In this document: positions 36,965 through 45,629 of the stretch, piece by piece
Layout: each line of letters begins with the position of its first letter
Numbering within the stretch: position 1 is the first letter of the stretch
Origin: Stieleria marina
GTDB taxonomy: Bacteria; Planctomycetota; Planctomycetia; Pirellulales; Pirellulaceae
Assembly (NCBI GenBank): GCA_007741555.1
Contig: CP036526.1
Span: forward strand, 5,208,001 to 5,272,000
DNA: 64,000 nucleotides
Direction of reading: 5' to 3'
The notes under the pieces: model-generated
Told to the model about the DNA's origin: nothing
What the model saw: the letters and a program-made list of their open reading frames with translations, nothing else
Database searches by the model: none
Translations under genes and position numbers: made by a program

Positions 36965-37558
36965 TTGACCTCTCGCGATTCTGACCTCACCGTTTATCTC
37001 ATACCCGGCTTTATGTCTCCGGCGTGGATGGTGTATCCGTTGCAGCGATATCTGCGAAAACGCTTTTCGTCGGTTGTTTGCTGGGATTACCCACGCGTTT
37101 TCACGGATCTGGACAGGACTCTCGATCAACTCGCTCTTCGGTTTGACCAGCATACCGACGGGAGCGTTGCGGTGGTTGCGCACAGCTTTGGCGACTGGGT
37201 CGTTCGATCTGCCCTGCACCGAATGAAAAGCCGGGCAGTCAACTCACTTGTCTCGGTCTGTCCGGTGGTAACGTCTGTCGCTGCTGCGGAAATACTCAGT
37301 CAAGTCTCTAGCGATTTGGTCCCAGAACTTACGGTGATGGCAAACGTAGAGCAAAGTGAAGTGCCGCTCCCCAACCAGATGAACATCAAACGCAGCCTAG
37401 TTTGGGCGCGTGGTGAAACGTTAGTCCGTCGCCCCAAAGACCTGGCGATGTATGACCGCGAACGACGGGTATTTGCCTTCCACAACACAATTCTCTTTCA
37501 ATTCAACGGTTGGAAGGCGATCCAAGAAGAACTGATCGCATTGGCTGAACAGCGATAG
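36965..37558 (+). CDS. Alpha/beta hydrolase-like protein
   Basis: A 197-residue protein with a compact alpha/beta hydrolase pattern: the oxyanion region YLIPGFMSP, the nucleophile elbow VVAHSFGDWVV (Ser near residue 70), and a late acidic/His part (FAFHNTILF). It resembles short lipase or esterase-like proteins. The start is a TTG at 36965 with no strong ribosome-binding site. It follows the receiver gene by 48 bases on the same strand and is probably co-transcribed. Confidence 0.6.
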   Translation: MTSRDSDLTVYLIPGFMSPAWMVYPLQRYLRKRFSSVVCWDYPRVFTDLDRTLDQLALRFDQHTDGSVAVVAHSFGDWVVRSALHRMKSRAVNSLVSVCPVVTSVAAAEILSQVSSDLVPELTVMANVEQSEVPLPNQMNIKRSLVWARGETLVRRPKDLAMYDRERRVFAFHNTILFQFNGWKAIQEELIALAEQR

Positions 37559-37623
37559 CCGCGCTGCCTGATAGGGTAAGACAACGATAAGCGCGCCGAG
37601 ACGACTGGCCTGAATCACCGTGA

Positions 37624-38805
37624 CTAAAGAATGCCTCGTTTACGATTTTCATCTCGTCGAGTGGCTTCGGCGATCGAATTAAGGACGTCTGCTGGTAGTA
37701 AACCATGTCGCACTGCGATCTCCGCCGCCTGATTGCTGTCGCGTATCAAAAACAGAGGGACGCCGGCGGCTTCGCTTCGTTTTACGTACGCAGCGACTTT
37801 CGCATCGTGGTCACTCGTGACATCCGGATCGATATCACGGATAAAAATCATCTTAATCCGCTCCCCAAATTCTTCGGCGGCCATCGCATACAGCCGCGGA
37901 TCGTCCTGGCCAGAATCCCCGAATAAGACAAACGGAAGCGTATCGAACAGGTTCATCAGATTGCGAACCTTATCCAGCTTGTGGTCATGCCCACTCTTCA
38001 AAAACTTGTTGGCGTCAAATCCAAGATCACGGAGCAACAATGGTCCCTTGGGAATCGCGTTGAGCTCCAAGAAATCTTCCAACAAGTCGTAGAGGTTCCA
38101 GGGAGAGCTTGAAACGTAAAAGATCGGATTCGTGTGCGGCTGCTGAAGATCACCGCCGTGTTGCATCAATCGATAGAGCTCCGCAACACCGTCCAGGGGC
38201 GCACGTGTACGAGCATTCCCAAACAGAGTGAGCTTCGCCATTGTCGTTACATCGGTGGCGCCCGTATGCAAAATCGTGTCATCGACGTCGCTGATGATTC
38301 CATATGCCGCGTGTGGAGGCGTGTACATCACTTCGCCAAAGGCAGCAGATTGTTCTGCGTCAGCCGAACCTTGCTGAATACGTAATTCCGCCGCCGACCA
38401 GAGCAGCTCCTCAGAGCGTTTGCTCTTTCGAGGCAGGTCGATGTGAAAATAGCCTTCCACATCGCTTACGGATGTTCCGACGGTCCCCTGCGCGTTGGCC
38501 ACTACGGTCACTCCAGGGACTTCGTCACTCGCGAATCGTCGAGCCGTGTCGATCAGATTCTGCAGCCAGTCGTCTTTGCTAAAGTCCGGATCGAGGGGTG
38601 GATTCGTCAGCACGCGGCCATGCACCCGAATCCTGTCTTTGGTCGCATAACCCATGTAAGGCTGAATTTTTGGAACCCCTGCCCGCCCCAGACGCTTCCG
38701 CATTCTTCGGATCCCAGCATCTGCCAGATCATCAGCTGATGAAGCCGCCCACGTCACCCAAGCCTTAAGCTCCGATCGCCATTTGCCGTCATCGACATCC
38801 GTCAT
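37624..38805 (-). CDS. App1-type phosphatidate phosphatase-like protein (DUF2183)
   Basis: A 393-residue protein from the ATG at 38805; a longer frame begins at 38892. The C-terminal catalytic domain has the HAD-like signature ISDVDDTILHTG, then YVSSSPWNLYD and LFGDSGQDDPRLY, which fit the App1 family of phosphatidate phosphatases (phosphatidate to diacylglycerol). An N-terminal beta-rich segment (IRVHGRVLTNPP, GVTVVANAQGT) is also found in bacterial members. No signal peptide is seen, so it is likely cytoplasmic. It converges on the hydrolase gene upstream in the map. Confidence 0.8.
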   Translation of the reverse strand: MTDVDDGKWRSELKAWVTWAASSADDLADAGIRRMRKRLGRAGVPKIQPYMGYATKDRIRVHGRVLTNPPLDPDFSKDDWLQNLIDTARRFASDEVPGVTVVANAQGTVGTSVSDVEGYFHIDLPRKSKRSEELLWSAAELRIQQGSADAEQSAAFGEVMYTPPHAAYGIISDVDDTILHTGATDVTTMAKLTLFGNARTRAPLDGVAELYRLMQHGGDLQQPHTNPIFYVSSSPWNLYDLLEDFLELNAIPKGPLLLRDLGFDANKFLKSGHDHKLDKVRNLMNLFDTLPFVLFGDSGQDDPRLYAMAAEEFGERIKMIFIRDIDPDVTSDHDAKVAAYVKRSEAAGVPLFLIRDSNQAAEIAVRHGLLPADVLNSIAEATRRDENRKRGIL

Positions 38806-38945
38806 GTTTAGAATCGCAAAGTAAGTGTGTGAAGTGAGGTTTACAGCATCGATGACGAGTGAACGCAGAGCCGACCAGAACGAAGCCTCCACTCATTCAT
38901 CGACTCCTGAATATCATCGACGACCAGTGGCAGCTCAACATCATA

Positions 38946-38981
38946 AAAAAAGCCGAAGCGACTGGCGTTCGCTCCGGCTGC
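38946..38981 (-). terminator. Rho-independent terminator of the PA2169-type gene
   Basis: An 11-base stem with one mismatch (38953-38963 with 38971-38981) and a 7-base loop. On the minus strand it is followed by a run of seven T (A run at 38947-38953). It lies about 30 bases past the stop of the gene at 39015. Confidence 0.75.
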
Positions 38982-39014
38982 TTAACGTGACACGATCGAA
39001 CGTCTCACGAAAAA

Positions 39015-39485
39015 CTATTTTTTGGCGTACGAATCTCGTAGGTCGCGAATTTTGTCATGGCCCGCTTTGACATGTCTGTACTGCTCCGTCAAAACATCAT
39101 TCATTGCGCTACCAGCGGTTTCCTTGAGCACATCTTCGTAGGCTGCTTTGATGTGATCTTCACCGCGTTCGGCTTCAATCAGGATCACGTATGGATCACC
39201 GCCGTTCAGCTTTGCCCGGATATTGATCCAGCTTCGGTGCGTTTTCGCGGCAACGCTCCCGTCGTCTTCGGCATCTTTACCATTAAATTCGACGAACTTC
39301 TGAAGCTCGGTCGCCATGGCTGACCGCTGATCGCCGATCTCTTTGAAGAGCGATGTGAGCGCTGAGTCGTCGATTTCCTCAGCCGATTCGTGAAATCCGT
39401 TGTAAGAATCAATGTTCGCACGAATTAACTTTTGAAGTTTTTCGACAGTTTGATCGGTCAGTGTTGCTTTTGTTTCGAGTGCCAT
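39015..39485 (-). CDS. PA2169-type four-helix-bundle protein (DUF2383)
   Basis: A 156-residue ferritin-like helical protein. The opening TVEKLQKLIRANIDSYNGF, the middle RSAMATELQKFVE and the ending YEDVLKETAG and LTEQYRHVKAGHDKIRDLR fit the PA2169 family, stress-associated four-helix bundles of unknown activity. It lacks the regularly spaced EXXH pairs needed for a di-iron site. It follows the DUF1328 gene by 82 bases and is probably co-transcribed from the sigma-54 promoter candidate at 39795-39810. Confidence 0.8.
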   Translation of the reverse strand: MALETKATLTDQTVEKLQKLIRANIDSYNGFHESAEEIDDSALTSLFKEIGDQRSAMATELQKFVEFNGKDAEDDGSVAAKTHRSWINIRAKLNGGDPYVILIEAERGEDHIKAAYEDVLKETAGSAMNDVLTEQYRHVKAGHDKIRDLRDSYAKK

Positions 39486-39567
39486 GATGGCGTTCCTTTT
39501 GTTTAAACAGAATTGAAGTCGTGATATCGATTTGTCGACGTCTGCGGTGCGTCACACCCGACGTCGT

Positions 39568-39735
39568 TTAGCCGATGGTTCCGCGTCGCCCAGTGATCAA
39601 GCTAACGACGAACAGCACAAGAAAGACAAAGAATAATATCTTTGCAATTCCAGCCGCACCCGCTGCGATGCCGCCGAACCCGACGACGCCAGCAATGATT
39701 GCGATCACTAAAAACATGAGGGCCCAGGAAAGCAT
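39568..39735 (-). CDS. DUF1328/YtjA family small membrane protein
   Basis: A 55-residue protein with two hydrophobic helices ([20 protein letters not shown] and [18 protein letters not shown]) separated by a Gly/Ala turn (GGIAAGAAG), exactly the DUF1328 pattern. These small inner-membrane proteins are commonly induced by stress. The start at 39735 is the ATG beginning the first helix, with GGGGAGG-like purines shortly upstream on the minus strand absent, so the ribosome-binding site is weak. Confidence 0.85.
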   Translation of the reverse strand: MLSWALMFLVIAIIAGVVGFGGIAAGAAGIAKILFFVFLVLFVVSLITGRRGTIG

Positions 39736-39794
39736 GGTTCTTCTCTTGATATTGGGGAGGTTGTTTGAAACTCGGTTGAGTAACGGACAACAGA

Positions 39795-39810
39795 CGCAAC
39801 TTGCGGGCCA
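39795..39810 (-). promoter_or_regulatory. Candidate sigma-54 promoter for the DUF1328-PA2169 unit
   Basis: On the minus strand TGGCCCGCAAGTTGCG matches 9 of 11 fixed -24/-12 positions with correct spacing. It is 60 bases upstream of the DUF1328 start. It is divergent from the candidate at 39975. Confidence 0.6.
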
Positions 39811-39857
39811 AACCAAATTCAACAGCGTTTTCTCTCGCTGTAGCGCACTTTCTGGTC

Positions 39858-39871
39858 GGTGATCAATCACC
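39858..39871. promoter_or_regulatory. Palindrome between divergent sigma-54 promoter candidates
   Basis: GGTGATCAATCACC is a 6-base inverted repeat around CA, placed about 48 bases upstream of one candidate promoter and 104 bases upstream of the other. Position and symmetry fit an activator (enhancer) site. A related GGTCGATCACC lies at 45649-45659 between the other divergent pair. No binding protein can be assigned. Confidence 0.3.
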
Positions 39872-39974
39872 CCGCGCTCGTATCGATCATGCGATTCGCC
39901 ACGCTCCCGCTACATTCGCCATCGAGCCGTCCACCACGTCACTTTCAGGGTCGCGTTTGGTATTCACTACGTAT

Positions 39975-39990
39975 TGGCGTGTTGTTTGCG
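39975..39990 (+). promoter_or_regulatory. Candidate sigma-54 promoter for DUF2945 and SDR genes
   Basis: TGGCGTGTTGTTTGCG matches 8 of 11 fixed -24/-12 positions with correct spacing. It is about 66 bases upstream of the start at 40056. Confidence 0.5.
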
Positions 39991-40055
39991 TACGTAAAAG
40001 CCCGTCGAAAACACTTCATTCATTACTTGTAGAGAATCCGGATCGGAAATTGATC

Positions 40056-40274
40056 ATGGGACAAAATTTTCAAGTCAAGCAGCACGTTGAGTGGAACTAC
40101 GGAAGCGGCACTGCCAAGGGCCAAATCAAGGAGGCATACAAAGAAAAGGTGACCAGGACAATCAAAGGCAATGAGGTCACTCGGAACGCCAGCGAAGAGG
40201 AGCCCGCCTATTTGGTCGAGCAAGAAGATGGCGATCAAGTGCTTAAAAGTGAAAGCGAACTGAGCGACGCCTAA
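40056..40274 (+). CDS. DUF2945 (HVA1/TUDOR-like) small protein
   Basis: A 72-residue protein starting at the ATG at 40056, not at the longer upstream start. Features are VKQHVEWNYGSGTAKGQI, the KVTRTIKG strand and the acidic end EEPAYLVEQEDGDQVLKS, the pattern of DUF2945 proteins (hypervirulence-associated/TUDOR-like fold). These small proteins are often next to stress genes; their molecular role is not known. An SDR gene follows 62 bases downstream. Confidence 0.85.
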   Translation: MGQNFQVKQHVEWNYGSGTAKGQIKEAYKEKVTRTIKGNEVTRNASEEEPAYLVEQEDGDQVLKSESELSDA

Positions 40275-40336
40275 CAAAGCGTGACAAAAGCACGGCACGC
40301 TACTCCATTCCCACGCAACTCACACGGAGAACACAG

Positions 40337-41143
40337 ATGAACCGCAAAGCAATTATCACCGGTGGCAGCACCGGCATCGGCCGCGCCACCGCTGTCGCGA
40401 TGGCCAAGTCAGGCTTTGACGTCGCAATTACTTACGCAAGCAGCAAAGACAAAGCACAGGAGACAGCAGCCCTTGTGCAAGCAGAGGGGCGACGCTGCGT
40501 CGTTAAGCAGCTTGACCTTTCATCGCCCGAAACGGCGGAAAAATGTGTTGACTCGATGGTCAGCGAACTCGGCGGGTTGGATGTATTTGTCAGCAACGCA
40601 GGCATAATGGTAGGACAAAAGATGCCGGACCTGGACCTTGAAACGGCAAGCAAGATCTTCAACGTCAACGCGTTTGGTGCAATGCTGGCGATCCAACGCG
40701 GCGTGCACCACATGCTTCCTGGTGGAATGAACGGCGAGCCTCGCGAAAAGCCAGGGCGGGTCATTGTCGTCACCAGCGTGCACGAAGAAATCGCCAGTCC
40801 GGTCGATACTCTGTACACCATGACAAAACACGCTCTGGGTGGTTTGGTGAAATGTTTGGCGCTGGACCTGACACCGCTCAATATCACAGTCAACGCGGTC
40901 GCTCCTGGCGAAATCGCGACACCGATGAACGATATGAATCCAGACGAATTCGACGATACAGACCGGCCAGCGATGCCCGCGCGACGATCGGGTCATCCAG
41001 ACGAGATCGCTGCCGTGATTGATTTTCTCGCTAGTGACAGAGCAGGTTTCGTGTCAGGTGTAAGGTGGCCAGTCGATGGTGGTTTCGAAGCCGCAACTCC
41101 CTTAGCCGCGACACCGTATCGCGAAGAATACTTGGCTGGCTAA
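40337..41143 (+). CDS. SDR-family oxidoreductase
   Basis: A 268-residue classical short-chain dehydrogenase. The ATG at 40337 follows CGGAGAACACAG. The cofactor motif is TGGSTGIGRA at the N-terminus, the adenine-side motif is SNAG, and the catalytic Ser, Tyr and Lys are in VVTSVHE and YTMTKHAL. The late PVDGG motif closes the domain. The Arg in the strand after the cofactor motif is not obvious, so NADH or NADPH preference is uncertain. It probably reduces a small aldehyde or sugar-like compound. Likely co-transcribed with the DUF2945 gene. Confidence 0.85.
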   Translation: MNRKAIITGGSTGIGRATAVAMAKSGFDVAITYASSKDKAQETAALVQAEGRRCVVKQLDLSSPETAEKCVDSMVSELGGLDVFVSNAGIMVGQKMPDLDLETASKIFNVNAFGAMLAIQRGVHHMLPGGMNGEPREKPGRVIVVTSVHEEIASPVDTLYTMTKHALGGLVKCLALDLTPLNITVNAVAPGEIATPMNDMNPDEFDDTDRPAMPARRSGHPDEIAAVIDFLASDRAGFVSGVRWPVDGGFEAATPLAATPYREEYLAG

Positions 41144-41288
41144 TTAGTGCGTCCGGTGCACAACTGCCAATTAGACGGCTGACGAACGTCGTGCACGGAG
41201 GTCGCCAACCAACCGCGCCGAGTGATTTTCGGTCAGAACACTGGGACGAACGCTTTTTTGCCGTGAACGTCGTCCTGCCAAACAATTG

Positions 41289-41304
41289 TGGCACGCAAAC
41301 TGCA
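41289..41304 (+). promoter_or_regulatory. Candidate sigma-54 promoter for the GlsB/YeaQ-like gene
   Basis: TGGCACGCAAACTGCA matches 10 of 11 fixed -24/-12 positions with correct spacing. It is 45 bases upstream of the start at 41350, leaving an ordinary short leader with CGGAG as ribosome-binding site. Confidence 0.7.
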
Positions 41305-41349
41305 CCTGCTGTCGAGCAAAGCAGAGACACAATCCCCCAACGGAGACAA

Positions 41350-41601
41350 ATGATGATTAGCTGGATTCTATTCGGGTTGGTGATCGGCGCGATTGCGAGA
41401 TACATCTACCCCGGCCGACAGGGTCTCGGAATTCTGAAGACCATGTTGCTAGGAATTGCCGGCTCATTCGTGGGCGGTTTTCTTGGTTGGTTGATCGTTG
41501 GCGGATCGATTTTGCAATCCAGCGGTTGGTTGGGTTCCATCTTAGGAGCGATCATCGTGCTCGCGTTTGCATCTCGCCAAAGTCGCATCACTGCTTCTTA
41601 G
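41350..41601 (+). CDS. GlsB/YeaQ/YmgE family stress membrane protein
   Basis: An 83-residue protein with three hydrophobic segments (ISWILFGLVIGAIARYI, ILKTMLLGIAGSFVGGFLGWL, WLGSILGAIIVLAF) and the YPGRQGLG loop. Together they match the transglycosylase-associated/GlsB/YeaQ family. Members are small inner-membrane proteins induced in general stress. The start is the first of two adjacent ATGs. Confidence 0.9.
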   Translation: MMISWILFGLVIGAIARYIYPGRQGLGILKTMLLGIAGSFVGGFLGWLIVGGSILQSSGWLGSILGAIIVLAFASRQSRITAS

Positions 41602-41748
41602 CATCCGCTTTTCGCATCCAACGAGTTGCGGTTGAGCGATCTCATCTATGACCGACATGTGCTCGCAGACTAGTGGATGCCTTCCGCGAAGATTCGACAT
41701 TTCATTGCCCGTCCGTAACGCTTAACACTTCACAGGAAACAAACAGAG

Positions 41749-42231
41749 ATGAATACGCAAGAAAAACTGATTGACATTATTCAAGATTTTGACACCGCCA
41801 TGCTGGTCACGCGCAGCGACGGTGGCGTCATGGACGCACGGCCAATGGCGATCGCTCAAGCGACTGACGATGGCGCGATCTGGTTTGTCACGGATCGGAA
41901 TTCCGGAAAAATCGCGGACCTAATGCTCGACAGCGATGTTGCCGTCACCATGCAGGGTAAGCGTCAATTCGTGACGGTAAGCGGCGAATGCCGAGTCATG
42001 GATGATCGTGCGAAGATTGAAGAGCTTTGGAAGGAAGCGTGGAAATGTTGGTTTCCTGAGGGCAAGTCGGATCCCTCGATTGTTTTGCTGAAAATCGAAC
42101 CGACTCGCGGCGAATATTGGGACAACAGCGGGGTGGCTGGCCTGAAGTACCTGATCAAAGCTGGCAAGGCGTATCTTCAGGGCGAACGCGCCGAAACCGA
42201 CGCTTCAGTCAACGCGTCGGTGTCGATGTAG
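41749..42231 (+). CDS. Pyridoxamine 5'-phosphate oxidase-like protein (general stress protein 26 type)
   Basis: A 160-residue split-barrel flavin-binding protein. It begins with LIDIIQDFDTAMLVTRSDGG, followed by MDARPMAIAQ, WFVTDRNSGK and VAVTMQGKRQFVTVSGE. It ends with a PTRGEYWD segment. The pattern is that of general stress protein 26-like proteins, which bind FMN or FAD but often do not oxidise pyridoxamine phosphate. It lies between stress genes on the same strand, 147 bases after the GlsB-like gene. Confidence 0.8.
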   Translation: MNTQEKLIDIIQDFDTAMLVTRSDGGVMDARPMAIAQATDDGAIWFVTDRNSGKIADLMLDSDVAVTMQGKRQFVTVSGECRVMDDRAKIEELWKEAWKCWFPEGKSDPSIVLLKIEPTRGEYWDNSGVAGLKYLIKAGKAYLQGERAETDASVNASVSM

Positions 42232-42280
42232 CCGCTGCACCTGTGTTGTTCGATCAATCTCCTCGCTAGGAAAAGCACAA

Positions 42281-42613
42281 ATGAATGCTCCCCAAATTAT
42301 TAACGACGACGCCGCATCGGTTGGCGAGATGGGCCAACAGTACCTCGCGTGCGGCAAGAAAGTCGCGATGCGTCTTTGGCAAGAACCCGCCGGTGACCAA
42401 TGCGAATCCCGTTCTCGCGACTACGAGATCGTCGGCTATGTTGTGTCAGGTGAAGTCGAAATTCGATTTGGTAAAGAAGTGGCTACTTTAAAATCGGGGG
42501 ATTCATGGCTAATTCCTCCTGGCACAAGTCACCGCTTCAAAATCCTGCAGGACCTTGTAGCGGTCGAAGCCACCAGCCCACCAGCAAGGCTGGGCGGCAA
42601 GGACGAAGAGTAG
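42281..42613 (+). CDS. Small cupin-domain protein
   Basis: A 110-residue single-cupin protein. Cupin motif 1 appears around SRDYEIVGYVVSGEVEIRFG and motif 2 around LKSGDSWLIPPGTSHRF, with the final His in place. The first motif lacks the usual two His, so metal binding may be incomplete. It starts 49 bases after the PNPOx-like gene and is probably in the same transcript. Function unknown. Confidence 0.75.
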   Translation: MNAPQIINDDAASVGEMGQQYLACGKKVAMRLWQEPAGDQCESRSRDYEIVGYVVSGEVEIRFGKEVATLKSGDSWLIPPGTSHRFKILQDLVAVEATSPPARLGGKDEE

Positions 42614-42796
42614 TCCCGATCACCTTACCGTGGTGCTGGCACGAACGACGTGTGTGCTCGTCCCTGGCCAGCAATACTCCCGCCATTGCACTCGAACCAC
42701 TCCTGACTTCTTGAACGTTCGAGTGCCAGTTCCATCAAGCGGCCGAAAATCTCTTGCGTGGTAACGACCAAGTCATGCCGAATGCGTTCATTAGCG

Positions 42797-43263
42797 TCAC
42801 CCGCCCGCATTCTAAATCGCTTCTAATCCATCGACGCCGTCAGACAGCATCCCCGACAAAGTCAAGCCTAGCGCATCTTTGCCGGCGGAGTCTGCTACCG
42901 GAGAAAACAATTCATCGATGCGGTGCAGAGGCGCATCGCTAGACGTGTCGATCGAGACTTCAAATTGGACGTCGTCGACTTCGACTGTCTCGCTGCGTTT
43001 CTCTAAGTAAATCATCGCGCACACGAGCGATTGCTCGTCGACGGGTTCGACGAAGTTGCCCCTAGTACAATGAGCAAGAATTTCCGTCAGAGTAATCTTA
43101 CGGCCAGGCTGACGATGCGTTGCGACGATCATCGTGCACGAAACTAAGCGGGCAACTGTTCCCCTAGTAAGTCTATTTCTTTTAATCCACCAGCCAACGC
43201 GCCCACCACAATCAGCAATAAAGGACAGCGCTCTTTTTCTGCGTCCTCGTTCGTGATTGGCAT
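42797..43263 (-). pseudogene. Decayed CheB-like methylesterase gene
   Basis: An ATG at 43263, after an AGGATCG, opens a frame reading ERCPLLLIVVGALAGG and ending at TAG 43144. The sequence then continues in another frame (MIVATHRQPGRKITLTEIL, VDEQSLVCAMIYLEK, HRIDELFSPVADSAG, LTLSGMLSDGVDGLEAI) to TAG 42812, and after it NAGG and TGA at 42797. This is a CheB catalytic domain in outline: Ser nucleophile of GASAGG replaced by Leu, conserved HRQPG and the LSGMLSDG Asp block, then loss of the last 40-50 residues. A short ATG frame (42625-42810) follows in a third frame and may be more debris. Confidence 0.6.
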
Positions 43264-43424
43264 TCGATCCTGATCCCTCAGATGACACACCGTGTCGACG
43301 CAGCCTATCACAATTCCTTCGCAATAACGCTTTAAACATGGACAGCTGATGTTGGCAGCGCCACATTGCCCCCATGATCACTTCAGAAAAACCGGTGACT
43401 GGACACACACTCGCAACGCAGGCC

Positions 43425-44885
43425 TCAGCCAATAAGATTCGCTTCATTCTGCACGATCGCATCGCCCGCAGTTGCACGCATCACATCGTCTTGCTCGGAA
43501 CTCAAGTCGCCTTCGCCCGCGGTCGCTTCGGCTTCTGGCGACTGAGAAACATCCGCCGACTGGAGTTCAGCAGCACTGCCAGCAGAATCGCGATCGATTG
43601 GCTGACTGCCGCTGGTTGATGCCAAGGCCTCTTGCGATTCGAGCATGCGAACGGGCACTCCTTGGGGAAACACTAACTCGCGAGCTTCGTCCGGCATCGT
43701 GATCTTCGCGGCAGTCAGCTTTTGTTTTACTTGCCGAATCACGCTGCTACTGACCTTCAAGGCCGAATGTTTGTCCTGATTGAACCAGTACAACACCCGG
43801 AGATTGACGGTCGCAGCACCTAATGATTCGACAATCACAATCGGGGCGGGATCACTAACGACGGCCGCATGGTCATCAAGTACATCCATGATGATCTCCT
43901 GTGCCTCAGTCGCCGAATCATCAAAGCCAATTCCGACACTAAAGTCCCTACGACTCAGCGGCGTTGCGGTAAAGTTCGTGATTTGGCCTTTATAAACCGT
44001 GCTATTTGGCATTTGGATTTGATTGCCCTCCAGCGTGTTCAAAATGGTTCCTCGCGTCGTGACCTTCCGCACAAAACCTGTCGCCCCCTCTACTTCGATC
44101 AGATCACCGACCCGGAACGGATGATTCAGTGAAATCAAAATGCTGGCCAAGTAGTTCTCCGCGATATCGCGAAAGGCAAAGCCCAACGCAAGCCCGACCA
44201 ACCCGGTGCCTCCAAGCAACGTGACCGCCAACCGAGTTAGACCTGACACGCGAAGCGCGATGTACATGCCGACAATGAAAACGAATACGCCGATCGCATT
44301 GCCCGCCACCTGACGCAGCAGCTTGCTATCGATCCGACTTTGCATCAGCCAACGCGTCGATCTGGCGGACAGAACAGCGGTGTAATACGACATGACACCG
44401 ACGAGCAACGCGACGAGGATTAAGGGTAATACTCCGGTAAATTCCCGCCCGAGTTGCTTGAGCGATGCGATTGCAGGAGCAAAGTTCCAGAGTGGTTTTT
44501 CGGCGACGCTGATCCGATTGACGACTGCGACCACATCCGCCGTGTTCATCGCCGTCTCTTCCGCCCACCGTTGATGCTTTTGTGAATCGGCTTCGCCTGA
44601 AAGGAACGCGACGCCACGGTCAACTTCCGCCAGCGGGCTAATGAACCAACCAGTCGCCTCCATGATTTCCTGCAACCGATTCGCGATCTTGTCGTCACTG
44701 TTAACCGGGTCCACCTGGACTTCTTTCGCAACATTGACGGCAACACTTTCGTCGGCCGTGTCCGCCGTCACTTCCGCAGCCACCTCCTCTGCCGTCGGTG
44801 ACTCATCCTGACCAAAAGCAGGCGGCGTCGCGACGATGAAAATCAACCAGAGAGCGGCAACAGGAAAGTGGAACTGCAATAGCAT
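43425..44885 (-). CDS. MscS-family mechanosensitive channel with BON domain
   Basis: A 486-residue protein from the ATG at 44885, which starts a signal peptide (hydrophobic core VAALWLIFIVATPPAFG). Residues about 65-135 read as a BON domain (RLQEIMEATGWF, GVAFLSGEADS, VVAVVNRI), which may bind lipid or peptidoglycan. Three membrane helices follow. The pore helix and beta-domain are TLLGGTGLVGLALGFAFRD, then GDLIEVEGATGFVRK and NTLEGNQIQMPNS. It would release solutes on hypo-osmotic shock. A 60-residue acidic tail ends the protein. It follows the TIGR03067 gene and may share its sigma-54 promoter. Confidence 0.9.
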   Translation of the reverse strand: MLLQFHFPVAALWLIFIVATPPAFGQDESPTAEEVAAEVTADTADESVAVNVAKEVQVDPVNSDDKIANRLQEIMEATGWFISPLAEVDRGVAFLSGEADSQKHQRWAEETAMNTADVVAVVNRISVAEKPLWNFAPAIASLKQLGREFTGVLPLILVALLVGVMSYYTAVLSARSTRWLMQSRIDSKLLRQVAGNAIGVFVFIVGMYIALRVSGLTRLAVTLLGGTGLVGLALGFAFRDIAENYLASILISLNHPFRVGDLIEVEGATGFVRKVTTRGTILNTLEGNQIQMPNSTVYKGQITNFTATPLSRRDFSVGIGFDDSATEAQEIIMDVLDDHAAVVSDPAPIVIVESLGAATVNLRVLYWFNQDKHSALKVSSSVIRQVKQKLTAAKITMPDEARELVFPQGVPVRMLESQEALASTSGSQPIDRDSAGSAAELQSADVSQSPEAEATAGEGDLSSEQDDVMRATAGDAIVQNEANLIG

Positions 44886-44993
44886 GAGATCAACTGGTGG
44901 AAGAAGTGGTCGAAAAGGCGCCATCGCGATGCAAACCAAAACAGTCTGGCGGGCGGCGGCGAAAGGAAAGTGAAAACGGAATGCTACGTCTAA

Positions 44994-45521
44994 TCAAACG
45001 GCATGGTGGCATGAGGCCACGGCCGTATTATGTTCATGCACGATGTCGTGACGATCGAATCGGTCTTCTTTTTCCAGCTCAAACAACATCACCTTGCCGC
45101 CGACTGGTGATTTGAACTTCGTTGGTCGCGGTGTACCCGGCAGCCCGTACGCCAGACTGAATTCGTCGTCACCTTCAAACTTCAGAATGCCAAACGCCTT
45201 TGCGTCGGGGAATTGCTTCATCTGAGTTACCATGTTGATCAGCACCGGTTCTTTCGTTACGTCCAACGTGAAGGAGGCCCGGTACGTCTCTTTTTGATCT
45301 CTGTCATAGGTCACGATTGTTTTGCCTTTTACCACCGGCGTCGTGCCTTTGAGGGCATCCTCCAACAGTTCCTTGCCTTGATTCACGCCTTCTTCGATCT
45401 CCCAAACCCCTTGTAGAAGTTTAAGAACGGCGTTCGATTCGGTGGGCTCTTTTGAAACGGCGACCGTTGCGACAGCGGCCAGAACAATAAACATGACGGT
45501 AGTGATCGCTTGGTTATTCAC
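44994..45521 (-). CDS. TIGR03067-domain exported protein
   Basis: A 175-residue protein. The GTG at 45521 is chosen because AAAGGAG lies seven bases upstream and a signal peptide follows directly (MNNQAITTVMFIVLAAVATVAV). The body has the TIGR03067 pattern typical of planctomycetes: LLQGVWEIEEGVNQGK, the KGKTIVTYDRDQKE strand and DAKAFGILKFEGDDEFSLAYG. Function unknown; the fold is lipocalin-like in appearance. It is transcribed divergently from the CsbD gene. Confidence 0.8.
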   Translation of the reverse strand: MNNQAITTVMFIVLAAVATVAVSKEPTESNAVLKLLQGVWEIEEGVNQGKELLEDALKGTTPVVKGKTIVTYDRDQKETYRASFTLDVTKEPVLINMVTQMKQFPDAKAFGILKFEGDDEFSLAYGLPGTPRPTKFKSPVGGKVMLFELEKEDRFDRHDIVHEHNTAVASCHHAV

Positions 45522-45613
45522 GGGGGTACTCCTTTGCAAATGCATTTGAGATTGCTTTCGTGATCGAGTCGCACTGAGCATGCTTCCGACCACGCCTCTG
45601 GGCACAACCCTGA

Positions 45614-45629
45614 CGCAAACTGCGTGCCA
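45614..45629 (-). promoter_or_regulatory. Candidate sigma-54 promoter for TIGR03067-MscS genes
   Basis: On the minus strand TGGCACGCAGTTTGCG matches 10 of 11 fixed -24/-12 positions with correct spacing. It is about 93 bases upstream of the GTG start at 45521. Confidence 0.7.
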
